Positions 53,141 to 63,955 of a stretch of 64,000 nucleotides of DNA are shown piece after piece. Under the pieces are notes generated by a model. It worked only from the letters and a program-made list of their open reading frames with translations. It ran no database searches and was not told the DNA's origin. Each line of letters opens with the position of its first letter. Position 1 is the first letter of the stretch. The position numbers and the translations under genes were made by a program. Source of the stretch: Serratia marcescens (GTDB taxonomy: Bacteria; Pseudomonadota; Gammaproteobacteria; Enterobacterales; Enterobacteriaceae). The DNA lies in the NCBI RefSeq assembly GCF_001902635.1, contig NZ_MJAO01000002.1, forward strand, positions 186,001 to 250,000. The letters are read 5' to 3'.

Positions 53141-54269
53141 ACCACGCGCGCCGGCGGTGAATCCGCCACTTTGGCTGCTCGCGGAGCTGACCTACCGCTG
53201 CCCGCTGCAGTGCCCGTACTGCTCCAACCCGCTCGATTTCGCCGCGCAGGAAAAGGAGCTGACCACCGCGCAGTGGATCGAGGTGTTTCGCCAGGCGCGG
53301 GCGATGGGCAGCGTGCAGCTCGGTTTCTCCGGCGGCGAACCGTTGGTGCGTAAAGACCTGCCCGAGCTGATCGCCGCCGCGCGCGATCTCGGGTTTTACA
53401 CCAACCTGATCACCTCCGGCATCGGCCTGACCGAGAAAAAGTTGCAGACCTTCGCCGACGCCGGGCTGGACCATATCCAGATCAGTTTTCAGGCCAGCGA
53501 CGAAACGCTGAATGCCGCGCTGGCGGGTTCCGCCAAGGCGTTTCAGCAGAAGCTGGCGATGGCCAAAGCGGTCAAGGCGCTCGGCTATCCGATGGTGCTC
53601 AACTTCGTGCTGCATCGCCATAATATCGACCAGATCGACCGCATCATCGAACTGGCGATCCAGCTGGACGCCGACGACGTCGAGCTGGCGACCTGCCAGT
53701 TCTACGGCTGGGCGCACCTGAACCGCGAAGGCCTGTTACCGACCCGCGAACAGATCGTCGCAGCGGAAGCGGTGGTGAAACGCTATCGCGAACGCATGGC
53801 CGCCGACGGCAAGCTGGCCAACCTGCTGTTCGTCACCCCGGACTACTACGAAGAACGGCCCAAAGGCTGTATGGGCGGCTGGGGAGCGATCTTCATGAGC
53901 GTGACGCCGGAAGGCATGGCGTTACCCTGTCACAGTGCTCGTCAGCTACCGATCGCCTTCCCGTCGGTGCTGGAGCACGATCTGCAGCATATCTGGTACC
54001 ACTCGTTCGGTTTTAACCGCTATCGCGGCGATGACTGGATGCCGGAGCCCTGCCGTTCCTGCTCGGAGAAAGAGAAAGACTACGGCGGCTGCCGCTGCCA
54101 GGCGTTCATGCTGACCGGCAACGCCGACAACGCCGACCCGGTATGCGGCAAATCGCCACACCACGGCGCTATTCTGGCGGCACGCGAAGCGGCGAACCGC
54201 ACGCAGATCGGTATCGAACAGCTGCGTTTTCGCAATCAGGCCAACTCCCGGCTGATCTTCAAGGGTTGA
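53133..54269 (+). CDS. pqqE: Radical SAM protein PqqE
   Basis: 378 residues. The radical-SAM cluster motif is C-x3-C-x2-C in [11 protein letters not shown], followed by [12 protein letters not shown]-terminal SPASM region, with Cys in CHSA, CRSC and GGCRC, binds auxiliary iron-sulfur clusters. It forms the Glu-Tyr carbon-carbon bond in PqqA. The start codon is GTG inside the pqqD end. Confidence 0.95.
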   Translation: MTEPRAPAVNPPLWLLAELTYRCPLQCPYCSNPLDFAAQEKELTTAQWIEVFRQARAMGSVQLGFSGGEPLVRKDLPELIAAARDLGFYTNLITSGIGLTEKKLQTFADAGLDHIQISFQASDETLNAALAGSAKAFQQKLAMAKAVKALGYPMVLNFVLHRHNIDQIDRIIELAIQLDADDVELATCQFYGWAHLNREGLLPTREQIVAAEAVVKRYRERMAADGKLANLLFVTPDYYEERPKGCMGGWGAIFMSVTPEGMALPCHSARQLPIAFPSVLEHDLQHIWYHSFGFNRYRGDDWMPEPCRSCSEKEKDYGGCRCQAFMLTGNADNADPVCGKSPHHGAILAAREAANRTQIGIEQLRFRNQANSRLIFKG

Positions 54270-54271
54270 CC

Positions 54272-56617
54272 ATGACACTCACCGCCGCCTCGTGGCAGCT
54301 CGAAAACGGTTTGGCCGTCAAAGCGATAACCGCCCCCACGGCCACCGGCGCCGCCGCACTGGTGCGCATCGAAGCGGGCAGTTTTCAGGCGCCCGTCGCC
54401 TGGCCGGGCCTGGCGCATCTGCTGGAACATATGCTGTTTCGCGGCAGTGCGAATTTCACCGCGCAGGATGGCCTGATGAGCTGGACACCGGCGACCGGCG
54501 GCCGGCTGAACGCCACCACCCAAGCCACGCAAACCGCTTTTTTCTTCGAGGTGGGCGCCGACCATGTCGAGCAGGGGTTGGCGCGGCTTTGCGATATGCT
54601 TGCCGCCCCGCAGCTGGCGGCGGAAGCGATAGCGCAGGAGATCGAAGTCATCGACGCCGAATATCGCCTGCTGCGCGCCGATACTGAAACCCGCTGCGAA
54701 GCCGCGCAGCGGCAGATGTTCCGCGGCCTTGACGCGTTGCACCGTTTTCATATCGGCAGCCGCGCAGTTTTCGGCAACGATATTCCGGCGTTGCAACACG
54801 CGCTGCGGCAATTTCACCGCCGCTATTTCCGCGCGCCGAACATGACGCTGTGGCTGCAAGGCCCCCAGTCGCTGGAGCAATTGCATGTGCTGGCACAGCG
54901 CTACGGCAGCCTTTTGCCCCAGGGCCGCGTCGCGCCGCACGTGACGTTGCCGCCGCTGAGCGCCGCCGAAGATTACACCCTTGATCTCCCCGGCGCGCCG
55001 CAGCTGCGGCTGGTGTTCGCCCTGCCGCACTCCCGGTCGCGCGGCTGGCTGCGGCGGCTGGAGCGTTTGTTGCTGGACGCAGCGCCCGGCGGGCTGCTGG
55101 CCCGGCTGCGCGCTCAGGCGTGGTGCGACGGCATTCGGCTGGATTATGCGCGCTGCAGCGAGAACAGCGCGCTACTGAGCGTTATATTCACCGTCAATCA
55201 CGGTTCTGCCGCTGAAGCCGCCCATATCGAAAGCGCCCTGCGGGCGTGGCTGCAGGCATTGCTCTCGCTGACGCCGGCTCAGCTTGCGCATTACGGGCAA
55301 CTGGCAAATCGCGACTTCCACCGTTTGGCGCCGCTCGATCAGCTGCGGGCCAGAGCGCTTGGGTTACCGCCGACGGAACCGAATGACGACTGGGCACGGC
55401 ATATCGCCGCGCTGATTGCGGCACGGCACCGTCGCCTGGTCGTGCGGCCCGATGGCGGCGGCGAAACGCGTGAAATTCAGGGGTTGCCGCTGGCGCTCGG
55501 CACCTTCGCCGGCGCCGCACTCACGCCCGCAGTGGAGCCTTTCCACTTTTTCTCTTCCTCGGCGGCGCTGCCGAACCCGACACTGCCTGCGGGCCTGGCG
55601 CCACTGCGGCATCGGCTCCCTGGCGCAGCGCAGCCGGTGTTGATGCTGCGACCGGCGCCGTTCAGCGCATTCAGCGATGAACAGGCCTACCGCATACAGG
55701 CGGCGTTACGCGCCGGCTCGGCAGAATTGGCGCACCGGGAGGGACATTTAAGCTTCGAACGCCATCAGGGCGTCTGGTTGCTGCAACTGACGGGCAGCGA
55801 AGCGCTGATCTGCCACGGGCTGAGCATCGTTAACCGCGCGCTGGCGGCGTTCTCACCGGCCATCATCAACGAGGCGGCGAGAAACCTGCGCCATGCCCAG
55901 TTGAAAGAGCAAAACGATATTGCCATTCGCCGTCTGTTAGCCCAGCTGCCGGCGACGTTAAGCGTGGCGACGTCACCGGCGCAGTGGCATGCCACCTTGA
56001 TCGGCGGCGGTGATGCGCTACCACAGCAGCTGTCGCATTTACTGTACGACTTCCCCTATTCCGTAACTACGGAGCCGCAGGTGCCGCCCCATCAGTATCA
56101 TCGCCCCGTCACGCTGACGGAAAGCGGCACTGAGCACGCCCTGCTGCAGTTTTACCCGCTGCCACACAACGAAGCCGAAGGGCGCTGGGCGCTGCGCGTG
56201 CTGGCCCAGCTTTATGCACCGCGTTATTTCCAGCGGCTGCGCGTACAGCGCAACGTCGGCTATGTAGTGCAATGCGCCTTCCACCGCAGCGCCGATACCG
56301 AAGGCCTGCTGTTCGCCCTGCAATCCCCGGCATTCGCCGTTGAGCAGCTACGGCAGTTTACCGACGACTTTTTACGGCAAATGCGCCATGAACTGGCACA
56401 CCTCGGCGGTGAAGAGTGGGAACAGGCGCAACAGACGTTGCGGCAACGTTTGCAACACCTCAGCGCGGAGCCGTTGCAGCGCGCCTGTGAAATCGTCCTG
56501 GAAAATCGCCCCGCTGTGGCACAGGTGGCCGCAATGCCGGCGGAGCAGCTGCGGCGCTGGCAGCAGCGGCTATTCAATTGGCCAAACAACAGCGGTGCCA
56601 CGTGGCGGAGGCCATGA
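54272..56617 (+). CDS. pqqF: PQQ-associated zinc protease PqqF
   Basis: 781 residues, M16 (pitrilysin) family. The inverted zinc motif HxxEH is in GLAHLLEHMLFRG near the N-terminus, with the downstream Glu in EIEVIDAEYR. PqqF, usually with a partner peptidase such as PqqG where present, cuts the modified PqqA. ATG 54272 lies 2 bp after the pqqE stop; longer in-frame starts overlap pqqE. It is the last gene of the operon. Confidence 0.93.
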   Translation: MTLTAASWQLENGLAVKAITAPTATGAAALVRIEAGSFQAPVAWPGLAHLLEHMLFRGSANFTAQDGLMSWTPATGGRLNATTQATQTAFFFEVGADHVEQGLARLCDMLAAPQLAAEAIAQEIEVIDAEYRLLRADTETRCEAAQRQMFRGLDALHRFHIGSRAVFGNDIPALQHALRQFHRRYFRAPNMTLWLQGPQSLEQLHVLAQRYGSLLPQGRVAPHVTLPPLSAAEDYTLDLPGAPQLRLVFALPHSRSRGWLRRLERLLLDAAPGGLLARLRAQAWCDGIRLDYARCSENSALLSVIFTVNHGSAAEAAHIESALRAWLQALLSLTPAQLAHYGQLANRDFHRLAPLDQLRARALGLPPTEPNDDWARHIAALIAARHRRLVVRPDGGGETREIQGLPLALGTFAGAALTPAVEPFHFFSSSAALPNPTLPAGLAPLRHRLPGAAQPVLMLRPAPFSAFSDEQAYRIQAALRAGSAELAHREGHLSFERHQGVWLLQLTGSEALICHGLSIVNRALAAFSPAIINEAARNLRHAQLKEQNDIAIRRLLAQLPATLSVATSPAQWHATLIGGGDALPQQLSHLLYDFPYSVTTEPQVPPHQYHRPVTLTESGTEHALLQFYPLPHNEAEGRWALRVLAQLYAPRYFQRLRVQRNVGYVVQCAFHRSADTEGLLFALQSPAFAVEQLRQFTDDFLRQMRHELAHLGGEEWEQAQQTLRQRLQHLSAEPLQRACEIVLENRPAVAQVAAMPAEQLRRWQQRLFNWPNNSGATWRRP

Positions 56618-56650
56618 TTACCATCGTCGACGGCTTGCCGCTCACCCAAT

Positions 56651-56679
56651 AAAAAGCCCCCATCGTTGCGATGGAGGCT
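56651..56679 (-). terminator. Terminator of the serine-protease autotransporter gene
   Basis: An 11-bp stem with one mismatch (56655-56665 and 56669-56679) and a 3-base loop. On the minus strand it is followed by TTTTTATT, so it ends the leftward protease transcript. It may also slow transcription coming from pqqF. Confidence 0.85.
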
Positions 56680-56705
56680 GAGTAAGGTCAAACGGGATAA
56701 AGCGA

Positions 56706-59700
56706 TCAGAAGCGCCAGGTCAGACCGGCGTTGACGCTGTTGTCCTGGTGGTTTGACGACAATTGCCCGCCGTAGCCGAGGGACAAGACGGCGTTCTTGT
56801 TAACCGAAACGTCCACGCCTGCCTTCAGAACCGCGCCATCGCGAGAAACCGGCACGCTGTTCACGTCAAACGCCGCATCGGTGCGTTTGAACATCAACTG
56901 CGTTTTGCGCTCCAGCTTGCCATACTGGTGCTGCCAGCCCAACTCACCGCGCAGCGCGATCGCCACGCTATCGGCCTGCCACTGCGTATCGGCGCGCAGA
57001 CCCAGCGTCGAAGCGGTGGCGGACTGGTTTTGCTTGTCCCCCCGCAGCGCCGCCGCGCCGCCGTGCTCGTTGATCCCTTCGTTACGATAGTGGGTGTACG
57101 CCAGGTTAACGAACGGCTCAAGATTGAGCGTGTCGTTGCTCCAGTCGTAACCGCTTTCGATAAACAGCTGGCCGGTGCGCGCGTTATAGCTGGCTTTTTC
57201 GCGATCCGACTGCGCACCGTAGTTCACCGAGCGCGAGGTGTCGATACGGTGCCAGGTATAGGCGCTCCCCGCCCGCAGCGCCAACGCGCCGAAGCGTTTG
57301 CCGCCGTACAGCCCCAGATGGTAGTTGTCGCTGTGAGCGTCTGACTGATAACCGCCATCCAGCGAGGTGCGGGTGTACCCGGTCATCACCCCAAGCCGAC
57401 CGTCGTCAAACAGCTCACTGTCCAGCCCCAATAACACGCCGTAGGTGGATGTCTGGTAACCGGTGGCGTTGTCGTTGCCGGAAGCATGTCCCCAGCTGCC
57501 CAGCAGTTTCGCCCAGGCGCCGTTATCATCCGCTTTGATGTCGGTAGCAATGCGGCGGCCTTCCGCCTGGCGCAGACGCTCGGTAGCCGTGTCGCGCAGA
57601 TAGCGGCTTTCGTTGAGCTGGGCGGCAGCCATATCCGCGTGGATCTGGCCGGACAGCTGGCGGGTTGCCTGTTGCAGCTCTCTGGCCGAGGTGAAACCGA
57701 GGAAGCTTTCATAAACCGGATGACCGGCAACCGGATTCACGTCTTCGGTAACGGCTTGCGCCTCGCCTTCATCGCCTTGCAGCAGGTTCGCCGCTGCAGC
57801 GGTTGGGGCCGCCACGCTGCGCTTGACCGTTTCCGTTACCGGTTCCGTCGCGTTGAGCGTTTCCACCGCGCGAGCCACCGCTTTCTCGTTCTCCGTACCG
57901 GCCAAGCTGTCGAAGCGGGCGGCGGTGCGCGTGATGCCAAGACCGACCTCATTGCCCTGATAATCCAGCGCCACGTTGACAAACGGGTACGCAGGGTTGG
58001 CGTTTTCGAAACGGCCGGTGACGCCGCTCGTCGTCGTCAGGATAGTGTATTTGTTGCCCAGCAGGCTTTGCGCTTCACTCTGCGACAGCAGGTTAGTGCT
58101 GTGCTCCAGGCTGACATTCACGCTACCGCCGTTCAACAAGGCGCGGCGCGCCTCGATTTTATCGCTGCGGCCATTTCCCGCCACTTCGACGTTATACTGC
58201 GAGCCGCGTTCGAATATGGCGTCATTCAACACGTGCAGCGTGCCGATGCCGTTACCCGGCGCAACGCTGCCGCCCCGGCCGGCCCTGAAGGCATTCACGG
58301 TGCCGCTGCCGGCCAAGGTGCCGCTATTTTCGATATAGACGTTGGAAACCACCGAACCATTGATCGCCAGCGCCCCCTGTTTCACCCAGGTATCGCCGCT
58401 GTAGGTATTGTTGCCCAACAGCGCCAACGTGCCGGCACCCGTTTTGGTCAATCCCCCGTGGCCGGTGATGTCATTGCTCCACGAATCGAAGTCGCATTCG
58501 ATCGACGTGCAGCGCCGTTCAACCGTGGTGCCAGGTTCGACGATATTTCCCAGACCGGGAATATTCACCACGAACTGTTTTTCGCTATAAGAGCCAGGCA
58601 CATAAAATTCCTGCGGAATATCCTCTTTGGTGATAAACATTTTCGGCCCGTTGATCGCATCCCGTAAATTGACGCGCCCCCAGCCGAACAGATTGTCAAT
58701 ACCGGCAACGCCCAAATCGGTGGCAGTGGTTTTAATTACCGCGGATATTTGATCGGCGCTCATATAAGGGAAGCGTTGCATCAATACGGCAGCGACGCCG
58801 GTAACATGCGGTGCCGCCATTGAGGTGCCGGATTTATTGCCGTAGCCGGGATTAAGCGACAGCTCGCCTTTATTATAGGCTTCACGATTAACGGCGCCGC
58901 CGGTATTCGATTCCAGTCGGCCGACGGTGCTGTAGATATCGGAACCCGGTGCGGAAACGCAGTAACTGGCCGTTTGCCCACAGCTGGTCGAAGAGACGCT
59001 TAACGTGTTTTCGTCGCTCAGGTTGGTCACGATCAGGTAATTATTCAACACGTCCGGGAAGGCGTAAGGCAGTGACTTTTGCGCCTCAGGAATATTGTAG
59101 TTGTTGTAATTGCCCGCCGAGAAGACGATCAGCTTACCGTGTCTGGCCGCCCGCAGCAGCGCCGACATGGAGTTATGTGCGCCGGTTGGTACCGGCTGTT
59201 CGCTGCCCCATTCCACGCTGGCCTTGCTGCGCATCATTTCGCCGATCACGTCGCTTTTAACGAACGCCACATAGTCCGGTCTGCCATTCGGCAACCAAAT
59301 GATATCGCCTTTCGCGTCTCGCCGAATGTCCGGCGCAATCCCCCAACTGTTGTTGATGACGCGAGCAGCGCTCTGAATCAGCTCTTCACGGCCGTTGCGG
59401 TTACCGTAGTCATTCAACTTGGTGCCGATAATATCCGCGTCGAAAGCCACGCCGTGCATGCCGGAACCGTCTCTTTTCGCCGCTGCAATACCGGCTACGT
59501 GGGTGCCGTGATCGCCAAAAGACATATTATCTTGTCTATCGTACGAGAAATTATAGCTGCCGTTATCCAGCCGCGTCAGTTTGCCGGCGAATTCAGAATG
59601 GGAAAGAACGGCATTATCGATAATGCCGATTGTCACGCCTTTTCCGGTATACCCCCGGGCGTAGGCGAATTCGGCAGAAATAGCCCCAAGCCCCCATTGA

Positions 59701-59843
59701 CGATTAAATTCAGCGGTTTTCCAACTGCCGGGCGAACCGAGCAAGCCGGGATCATTATAAGCGGCGAGAGAAGAATGTATGGATAAGCCATAACAGCCAA
59801 GAAAAACGCAGTACGCTAACTTCAATTTTTTATTAAGTATCAT
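56706..59843 (-). CDS. ssp: Subtilisin-type autotransporter serine protease (Ssp)
   Basis: 1045 residues from ATG 59843, which has GGAG 6 bases upstream; the ATG at 59855 contains that ribosome site. The layout is a signal peptide (1-27), an S8 protease domain with D76 (IGIIDNA), H112 (DHGTHVAG) and S341 (GTSMAAPHV), and a beta-helix/PATR stalk (about 430-560). A C-terminal autotransporter barrel (about 780-1045) ends in TWRF. Length, N-terminus and catalytic residues match the secreted serine protease described in S. marcescens. The barrel places the passenger outside the cell, where it is released. It is convergent with pqqF, with a terminator between. Confidence 0.95.
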   Translation of the reverse strand: MILNKKLKLAYCVFLGCYGLSIHSSLAAYNDPGLLGSPGSWKTAEFNRQWGLGAISAEFAYARGYTGKGVTIGIIDNAVLSHSEFAGKLTRLDNGSYNFSYDRQDNMSFGDHGTHVAGIAAAKRDGSGMHGVAFDADIIGTKLNDYGNRNGREELIQSAARVINNSWGIAPDIRRDAKGDIIWLPNGRPDYVAFVKSDVIGEMMRSKASVEWGSEQPVPTGAHNSMSALLRAARHGKLIVFSAGNYNNYNIPEAQKSLPYAFPDVLNNYLIVTNLSDENTLSVSSTSCGQTASYCVSAPGSDIYSTVGRLESNTGGAVNREAYNKGELSLNPGYGNKSGTSMAAPHVTGVAAVLMQRFPYMSADQISAVIKTTATDLGVAGIDNLFGWGRVNLRDAINGPKMFITKEDIPQEFYVPGSYSEKQFVVNIPGLGNIVEPGTTVERRCTSIECDFDSWSNDITGHGGLTKTGAGTLALLGNNTYSGDTWVKQGALAINGSVVSNVYIENSGTLAGSGTVNAFRAGRGGSVAPGNGIGTLHVLNDAIFERGSQYNVEVAGNGRSDKIEARRALLNGGSVNVSLEHSTNLLSQSEAQSLLGNKYTILTTTSGVTGRFENANPAYPFVNVALDYQGNEVGLGITRTAARFDSLAGTENEKAVARAVETLNATEPVTETVKRSVAAPTAAAANLLQGDEGEAQAVTEDVNPVAGHPVYESFLGFTSARELQQATRQLSGQIHADMAAAQLNESRYLRDTATERLRQAEGRRIATDIKADDNGAWAKLLGSWGHASGNDNATGYQTSTYGVLLGLDSELFDDGRLGVMTGYTRTSLDGGYQSDAHSDNYHLGLYGGKRFGALALRAGSAYTWHRIDTSRSVNYGAQSDREKASYNARTGQLFIESGYDWSNDTLNLEPFVNLAYTHYRNEGINEHGGAAALRGDKQNQSATASTLGLRADTQWQADSVAIALRGELGWQHQYGKLERKTQLMFKRTDAAFDVNSVPVSRDGAVLKAGVDVSVNKNAVLSLGYGGQLSSNHQDNSVNAGLTWRF

Positions 59844-60661
59844 TTTACGCTCCATGTTTATTTATACCCAGAAGAAAACTTACGTTTTAACCGCCCTGCG
59901 ACCTCCCGTAACAGCGAAACGATAGATGGCGCATGCCGGCCCGATGTGGGCTGCATGAGAAATTGAGTCGGTACAAACGGGTGCGGGCATCCAGCGACGG
60001 CATGCCGCCGCGCCACGCACTTAAAGCGTGGGTGCCTGAACAGGAGGCGAATGGACGTTGGCCGGGGAGGATCCCGGTTTCGTTACGCCGTCTGCGCCCG
60101 GCCGTCTGGCTTGGGCGCGAGCATCTGGCTGTGGTTGCATCTCGCTTAATTATCCAGTTTTATTAATGATTTTCATTCGCGAGGCTATCTTATACGTAAG
60201 CAAAGTGTCAACAGATGAAACAAAACATTTCTTGATTTGCATCATGACTTTTCTGGCAAGCGCCCACAAATGCCCCTCCGCCGGCCGACGAAGAGTGCAT
60301 AAAATGGCGTTTATTGCCGCTTTGAGTGAGGATTTCTTCAGTGAACGCGCATAAGCCGTACCCCATGCCGGCCAGAGTAACATCATGCCGGCTGTTCATT
60401 TCGCCAAATAGAAACATCAATAGTCATTAATTTTCAGGGCAATCACGCGATGTGGTCGGAGCACTTATTTTTCTTCGCAATATAAGATCCGCTTATAAAT
60501 AACAGGAATATTCCTAATGCGTTCACGCAAGATGTATTCCATGCTACCGGGCTGATTTTTAGTCGCGTCCCCTGGCTATTCCAATTTTCGTTGGCAAGAC
60601 TATATTGATAGAGGCTCTGCTATAGAGCGAGAATATGGGTAATTTTCCGAGGAAATACCGC
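59844..60661. other. Long non-coding region upstream of the protease
   Basis: About 820 bases between the divergent protease and GGDEF-EAL genes with no ORF I can support. The protease side has TATAAAT about 18 bases before the start codon (minus strand), with TTAAAA 18 bp further up. A small dyad GCTCT/AGAGC lies near 60615-60629, before the GGDEF-EAL gene. The middle part (about 60000-60130) is GC-rich with short frames of low coding quality. Confidence 0.4.
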
Positions 60662-62755
60662 ATGACCCTGTTGCCCGAGCAGACCAATAACAAAAATCCG
60701 ATTGATATCTATGGTGAAATCGTCGACGACTTACCCGGTCTGATTTGCTTCGGCAACCGCCTTGGCGGTTACTTTAATAAACTGTGGCGCGACTATACCG
60801 GTGCAATCGCCGGTGAACACGGCGCCGCCGACTGGCTCGACGCCCTGCATCCCGACGATCGCGAGCGGCTGGCCACGCAATGGCGCCAGGCGATGGTCGC
60901 CCTCTCCTCGTTCGCCGGCGAAGCTCGCCTGTGCGATCGCAGCGGCGAATTCCGTTGGTTTATGCTGGCGTTCAATGCCCGCCAGGATGGCGTGGCGCTG
61001 GAGCCAAGCTGGTACCTCACCGCCACCGACATCCACCCGCAAATACTGCAACGCCAGCAAAACGCGCAGGCGCTCTCCATCCAGCAAGACATGTTGGACG
61101 CCAGCGTCGACTGCATCAAAGTGATCAATAACGACGGCACGCTGCGCCACATGAACCGCTCCGGCAGCCTGGCGCTCGGCCTCGATCCGGCGCAAAAGGA
61201 GTTCGGCATGCCCTGGCTGGGGCTGTTGTCGCCCGAGGTCCGCCGCCGCGGCAGCAAGGCGCTGCGCAACGTCAGGGCCGGTAAGAACGCGCGCTTCACG
61301 GGGTTAAGCGTCACGCCGCAGGGCAAGAAACAGCACTGGGACAACATTCTCACGCCGGTCAGCGATGAACACGGCGCGGTGGCCGAGATCTTGTGCGTCT
61401 CGCGCGACGTGACTTCACAGCGCGTAATGGAACAGCGCCTGCTGCTCGCCAGCGAGTATGATGAATTGACCGGCCTGCCCAACCGGCGCTTGTTCAAGAA
61501 AAAGCTGAAGCAAGAGATGAAGCGCGCCCTGCACGGCAACAAGTCGCTCGGACTGGTGCTGCTGGATCTCGACCATTTCAAACTGGTGAACGACACGCTG
61601 GGCCACGCAGCGGGCGATCACCTACTGCGGGTTCTGGGCAAAAGGCTTAGCGCCTGCATGAATGCGCATTCGTTCGTCTCTCGCCTCGGCGGCGACGAAT
61701 TCGCGGTGGTCATCAGCGACGTCGAAAACGAGCAAGATATTTTCCGCATCGCCAACAAGTTTCTGCTGCAGTTGGAGACGCCGATCACCCACGGCGGCAA
61801 GACGCTGCATTGCGGCATGAGCATCGGTGGCGCCATTTACCCCAAAGACGCCCGCGACGCCTCCGAGTTGATGAAATGCGCCGATACCGCGCTGTATGAG
61901 CTGAAAGACGGCGGCCGCGGCGGGGTGTACATGTTCGATCGCAAGATGATGGACAAGGCCCGCGCCCGCGCCAGTCAACTGAACTACGCGCGCCAGATCG
62001 TGCGCGACAATCGCATTCGCCCCAGCTACCAGCCGAAGGTCAGCCTGACCGACGGCAGCATCGTCGGCTTCGAAGCGCTGCTGCGCTGGCATTGCCCAAT
62101 CAACGGCGTGCAGTTGCCGGCGACGGTGTGCGAGGCGTTTAACGACTACGAACTGGCGACCAAAATCAGCGAAGCCATGCAGTTGAAGGTCTTCGCCGAT
62201 ATCGCCCGCTGGCGCGCGGCCGGCGTGGCGGTGCGGCCCATCTCGCTGAACGTGTCGCCGATCGAGTTTTTACGCGACAACTACGCCGAAACCTTCCTGC
62301 AGCGCCTGCTGAAATTCCACATTCCCCACCACCTGATCGAGCTGGAGGTAACCGAACACGCGTTCAACAAGCACGGGTCGAAATACGTGCTGCGCGCGCT
62401 GCAAATGCTCAAAGAGATGGGCATCCGCATCGCGCTGGACGACTTCGGCACCGGCCACTCCTCGTTCAGCCACATCATGGACTACCCGCTGGACTGCATT
62501 AAGCTGGACTGCGACTTCATTCAGCGTATGAACAGCGAACCGGCGATCCTGGCCATCGTGGAAAGCATCGGCATCCTCGGACAAAAACTGTCGATCGATA
62601 TCATCGCCGAGGGCGTGGAAACCGAGCAGCAGCGGCAAACGCTGTGCGAAGCCGGTTTCCATATTGGCCAGGGGTTCCTGTTCAGCCGGGCGGTGGAATC
62701 CCAGCGGGTACCGGCGCTGCTGCAGGCGGCACCGCAGCCTATCGACGGCCGCTGA
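60662..62755 (+). CDS. PAS-GGDEF-EAL bifunctional c-di-GMP protein
   Basis: 697 residues, no membrane segment. Two PAS-like domains (about 15-120 and 130-250) precede a GGDEF domain with an intact G343-G-D-E-F but no RxxD inhibitory site. The EAL domain has E471-A-L, SLNVSPIEF, VTEHAF, ALDDFGTGHSS and IIAEGVET. Both catalytic halves look competent, so net activity cannot be told; many such proteins act mainly as phosphodiesterases. ATG 60662 has GAGGAAA 9 bases upstream and is preferred to ATG 60635. It is monocistronic. Confidence 0.88.
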   Translation: MTLLPEQTNNKNPIDIYGEIVDDLPGLICFGNRLGGYFNKLWRDYTGAIAGEHGAADWLDALHPDDRERLATQWRQAMVALSSFAGEARLCDRSGEFRWFMLAFNARQDGVALEPSWYLTATDIHPQILQRQQNAQALSIQQDMLDASVDCIKVINNDGTLRHMNRSGSLALGLDPAQKEFGMPWLGLLSPEVRRRGSKALRNVRAGKNARFTGLSVTPQGKKQHWDNILTPVSDEHGAVAEILCVSRDVTSQRVMEQRLLLASEYDELTGLPNRRLFKKKLKQEMKRALHGNKSLGLVLLDLDHFKLVNDTLGHAAGDHLLRVLGKRLSACMNAHSFVSRLGGDEFAVVISDVENEQDIFRIANKFLLQLETPITHGGKTLHCGMSIGGAIYPKDARDASELMKCADTALYELKDGGRGGVYMFDRKMMDKARARASQLNYARQIVRDNRIRPSYQPKVSLTDGSIVGFEALLRWHCPINGVQLPATVCEAFNDYELATKISEAMQLKVFADIARWRAAGVAVRPISLNVSPIEFLRDNYAETFLQRLLKFHIPHHLIELEVTEHAFNKHGSKYVLRALQMLKEMGIRIALDDFGTGHSSFSHIMDYPLDCIKLDCDFIQRMNSEPAILAIVESIGILGQKLSIDIIAEGVETEQQRQTLCEAGFHIGQGFLFSRAVESQRVPALLQAAPQPIDGR

Positions 62756-62767
62756 ATCAGACGGCCT

Positions 62768-63955
62768 TCAGCGTTTGTCTAACGGCTTTAGCTGCATGCC
62801 CAGCAGCGTCGCCACGCAAATGCTCGCTCCGGCGTAGAAGGTGGCGGCGGAACCGACCAGCTCCCACAGCGCGCCGGCGCCAAGGCTCGCCAACAGTAGC
62901 GCCACGCCGCTGATCAGGTTGAACATGCCGAACGCGGTGCCGCGCAGGTGCGCCGGCGCGGTCTGCGCCACCATCGCCGCCAACAACCCCTGGGTCATGC
63001 CCATGTGCACGCCCCACAGCGCCACGCCAAACAGCACCCCCGCCCAATGATCGCTCAGCGCCAAGACCAGATCGGCGGCGATCAGCACCAGCAAACCGGC
63101 CGTTAACAGCCCCTGGTGGCTCAAACGGTCGGAAAGCTTGCCGAACGGATAGGCCGAGCAGGCGTAGACCAGATTCATGGCGACCATCACCAGCGGGATC
63201 AACGCCAGCGGCGTGCCGCCCTGCTGCGCCTTCAGCACCAGAAACGCCTCGCTGAAGCGCGCCAGAGTGAAAACGGCACCGATGCCCACCACCCACCAAT
63301 AGCCGCGCCCCAGCAGCCGCAGGTTGGCGCGGGTGATCGGGTTGGTGCGCTTGTGGGTTATCGCGGCGGCCGGCTCTTTCAGGCCGAAAAACAGCAGCGC
63401 GATGGCCAGCGCAGCCGGGATCGCCGCCACCCAGAAGATGGCGCGAAAATCGTTGTGCCACAGCAGCATCAGGCCAACAGCCAGCAGCGGCCCGAGAAAA
63501 GCGCCGACGGTATCCAGCGACTGCCGCAGCCCGAAGGCCGCGCCGCGAATCTCCGGCGGCGTTACGTCGGCTACCAGAGCATCTCGTGGCGCGCCGCGGA
63601 TGCCTTTGCCCACGCGATCCAGCAGACGCGCGCTCATCACCATACCGGACGACGAAGCGATGGCAAAAAACGGTTTGCTGACGGCGCCCAGACCGTAACC
63701 TAACAACGCCAACCCTTTGCGTTTGCCGAGATAATCGCTGAGCGCTCCGGAAAACACCTTGACGATCAGCGCCGTCGCCTCCGCCACCCCCTCGATCAGC
63801 CCGATGACGATCACGCTGACACCCAGCGTCGTCGCCATAAACAGCGGCAGCAGGCTGTGGATCATTTCCGAGGAAACGTCCATCAGCAGACTCACCCCGC
63901 CCAACACCCACACGCCGCGCGGTATGCGGCCCAACGTAGCGAAACGCAGCAGCAT
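62768..63955 (-). CDS. MFS transporter
   Basis: 395 residues with 12 predicted helices. GALSDYLGKRKGLALLGYG is the family's loop 2-3 motif, and YPFGKLSDRLSHQGLL is its repeat in the second half. The frame is set by continuous hydrophobic helices; another long frame over the same bases is arginine/glycine-rich and spurious. GGGGAT precedes the ATG. The substrate is unknown. The remaining bases to 64000 upstream hold only its leader. Confidence 0.88.
   Translation of the reverse strand: MLLRFATLGRIPRGVWVLGGVSLLMDVSSEMIHSLLPLFMATTLGVSVIVIGLIEGVAEATALIVKVFSGALSDYLGKRKGLALLGYGLGAVSKPFFAIASSSGMVMSARLLDRVGKGIRGAPRDALVADVTPPEIRGAAFGLRQSLDTVGAFLGPLLAVGLMLLWHNDFRAIFWVAAIPAALAIALLFFGLKEPAAAITHKRTNPITRANLRLLGRGYWWVVGIGAVFTLARFSEAFLVLKAQQGGTPLALIPLVMVAMNLVYACSAYPFGKLSDRLSHQGLLTAGLLVLIAADLVLALSDHWAGVLFGVALWGVHMGMTQGLLAAMVAQTAPAHLRGTAFGMFNLISGVALLLASLGAGALWELVGSAATFYAGASICVATLLGMQLKPLDKR

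Noticed and set aside
60165-60177. AATGATTTTCATT as a possible Fur box
   Set aside because: It has only partial agreement with the consensus and lies about 300 bp from the protease start and 500 bp from the next gene.
59933-60420. Several 70-100-codon frames in the protease upstream region
   Set aside because: They overlap on both strands, lack ribosome sites and domains, and show no protein-like composition.
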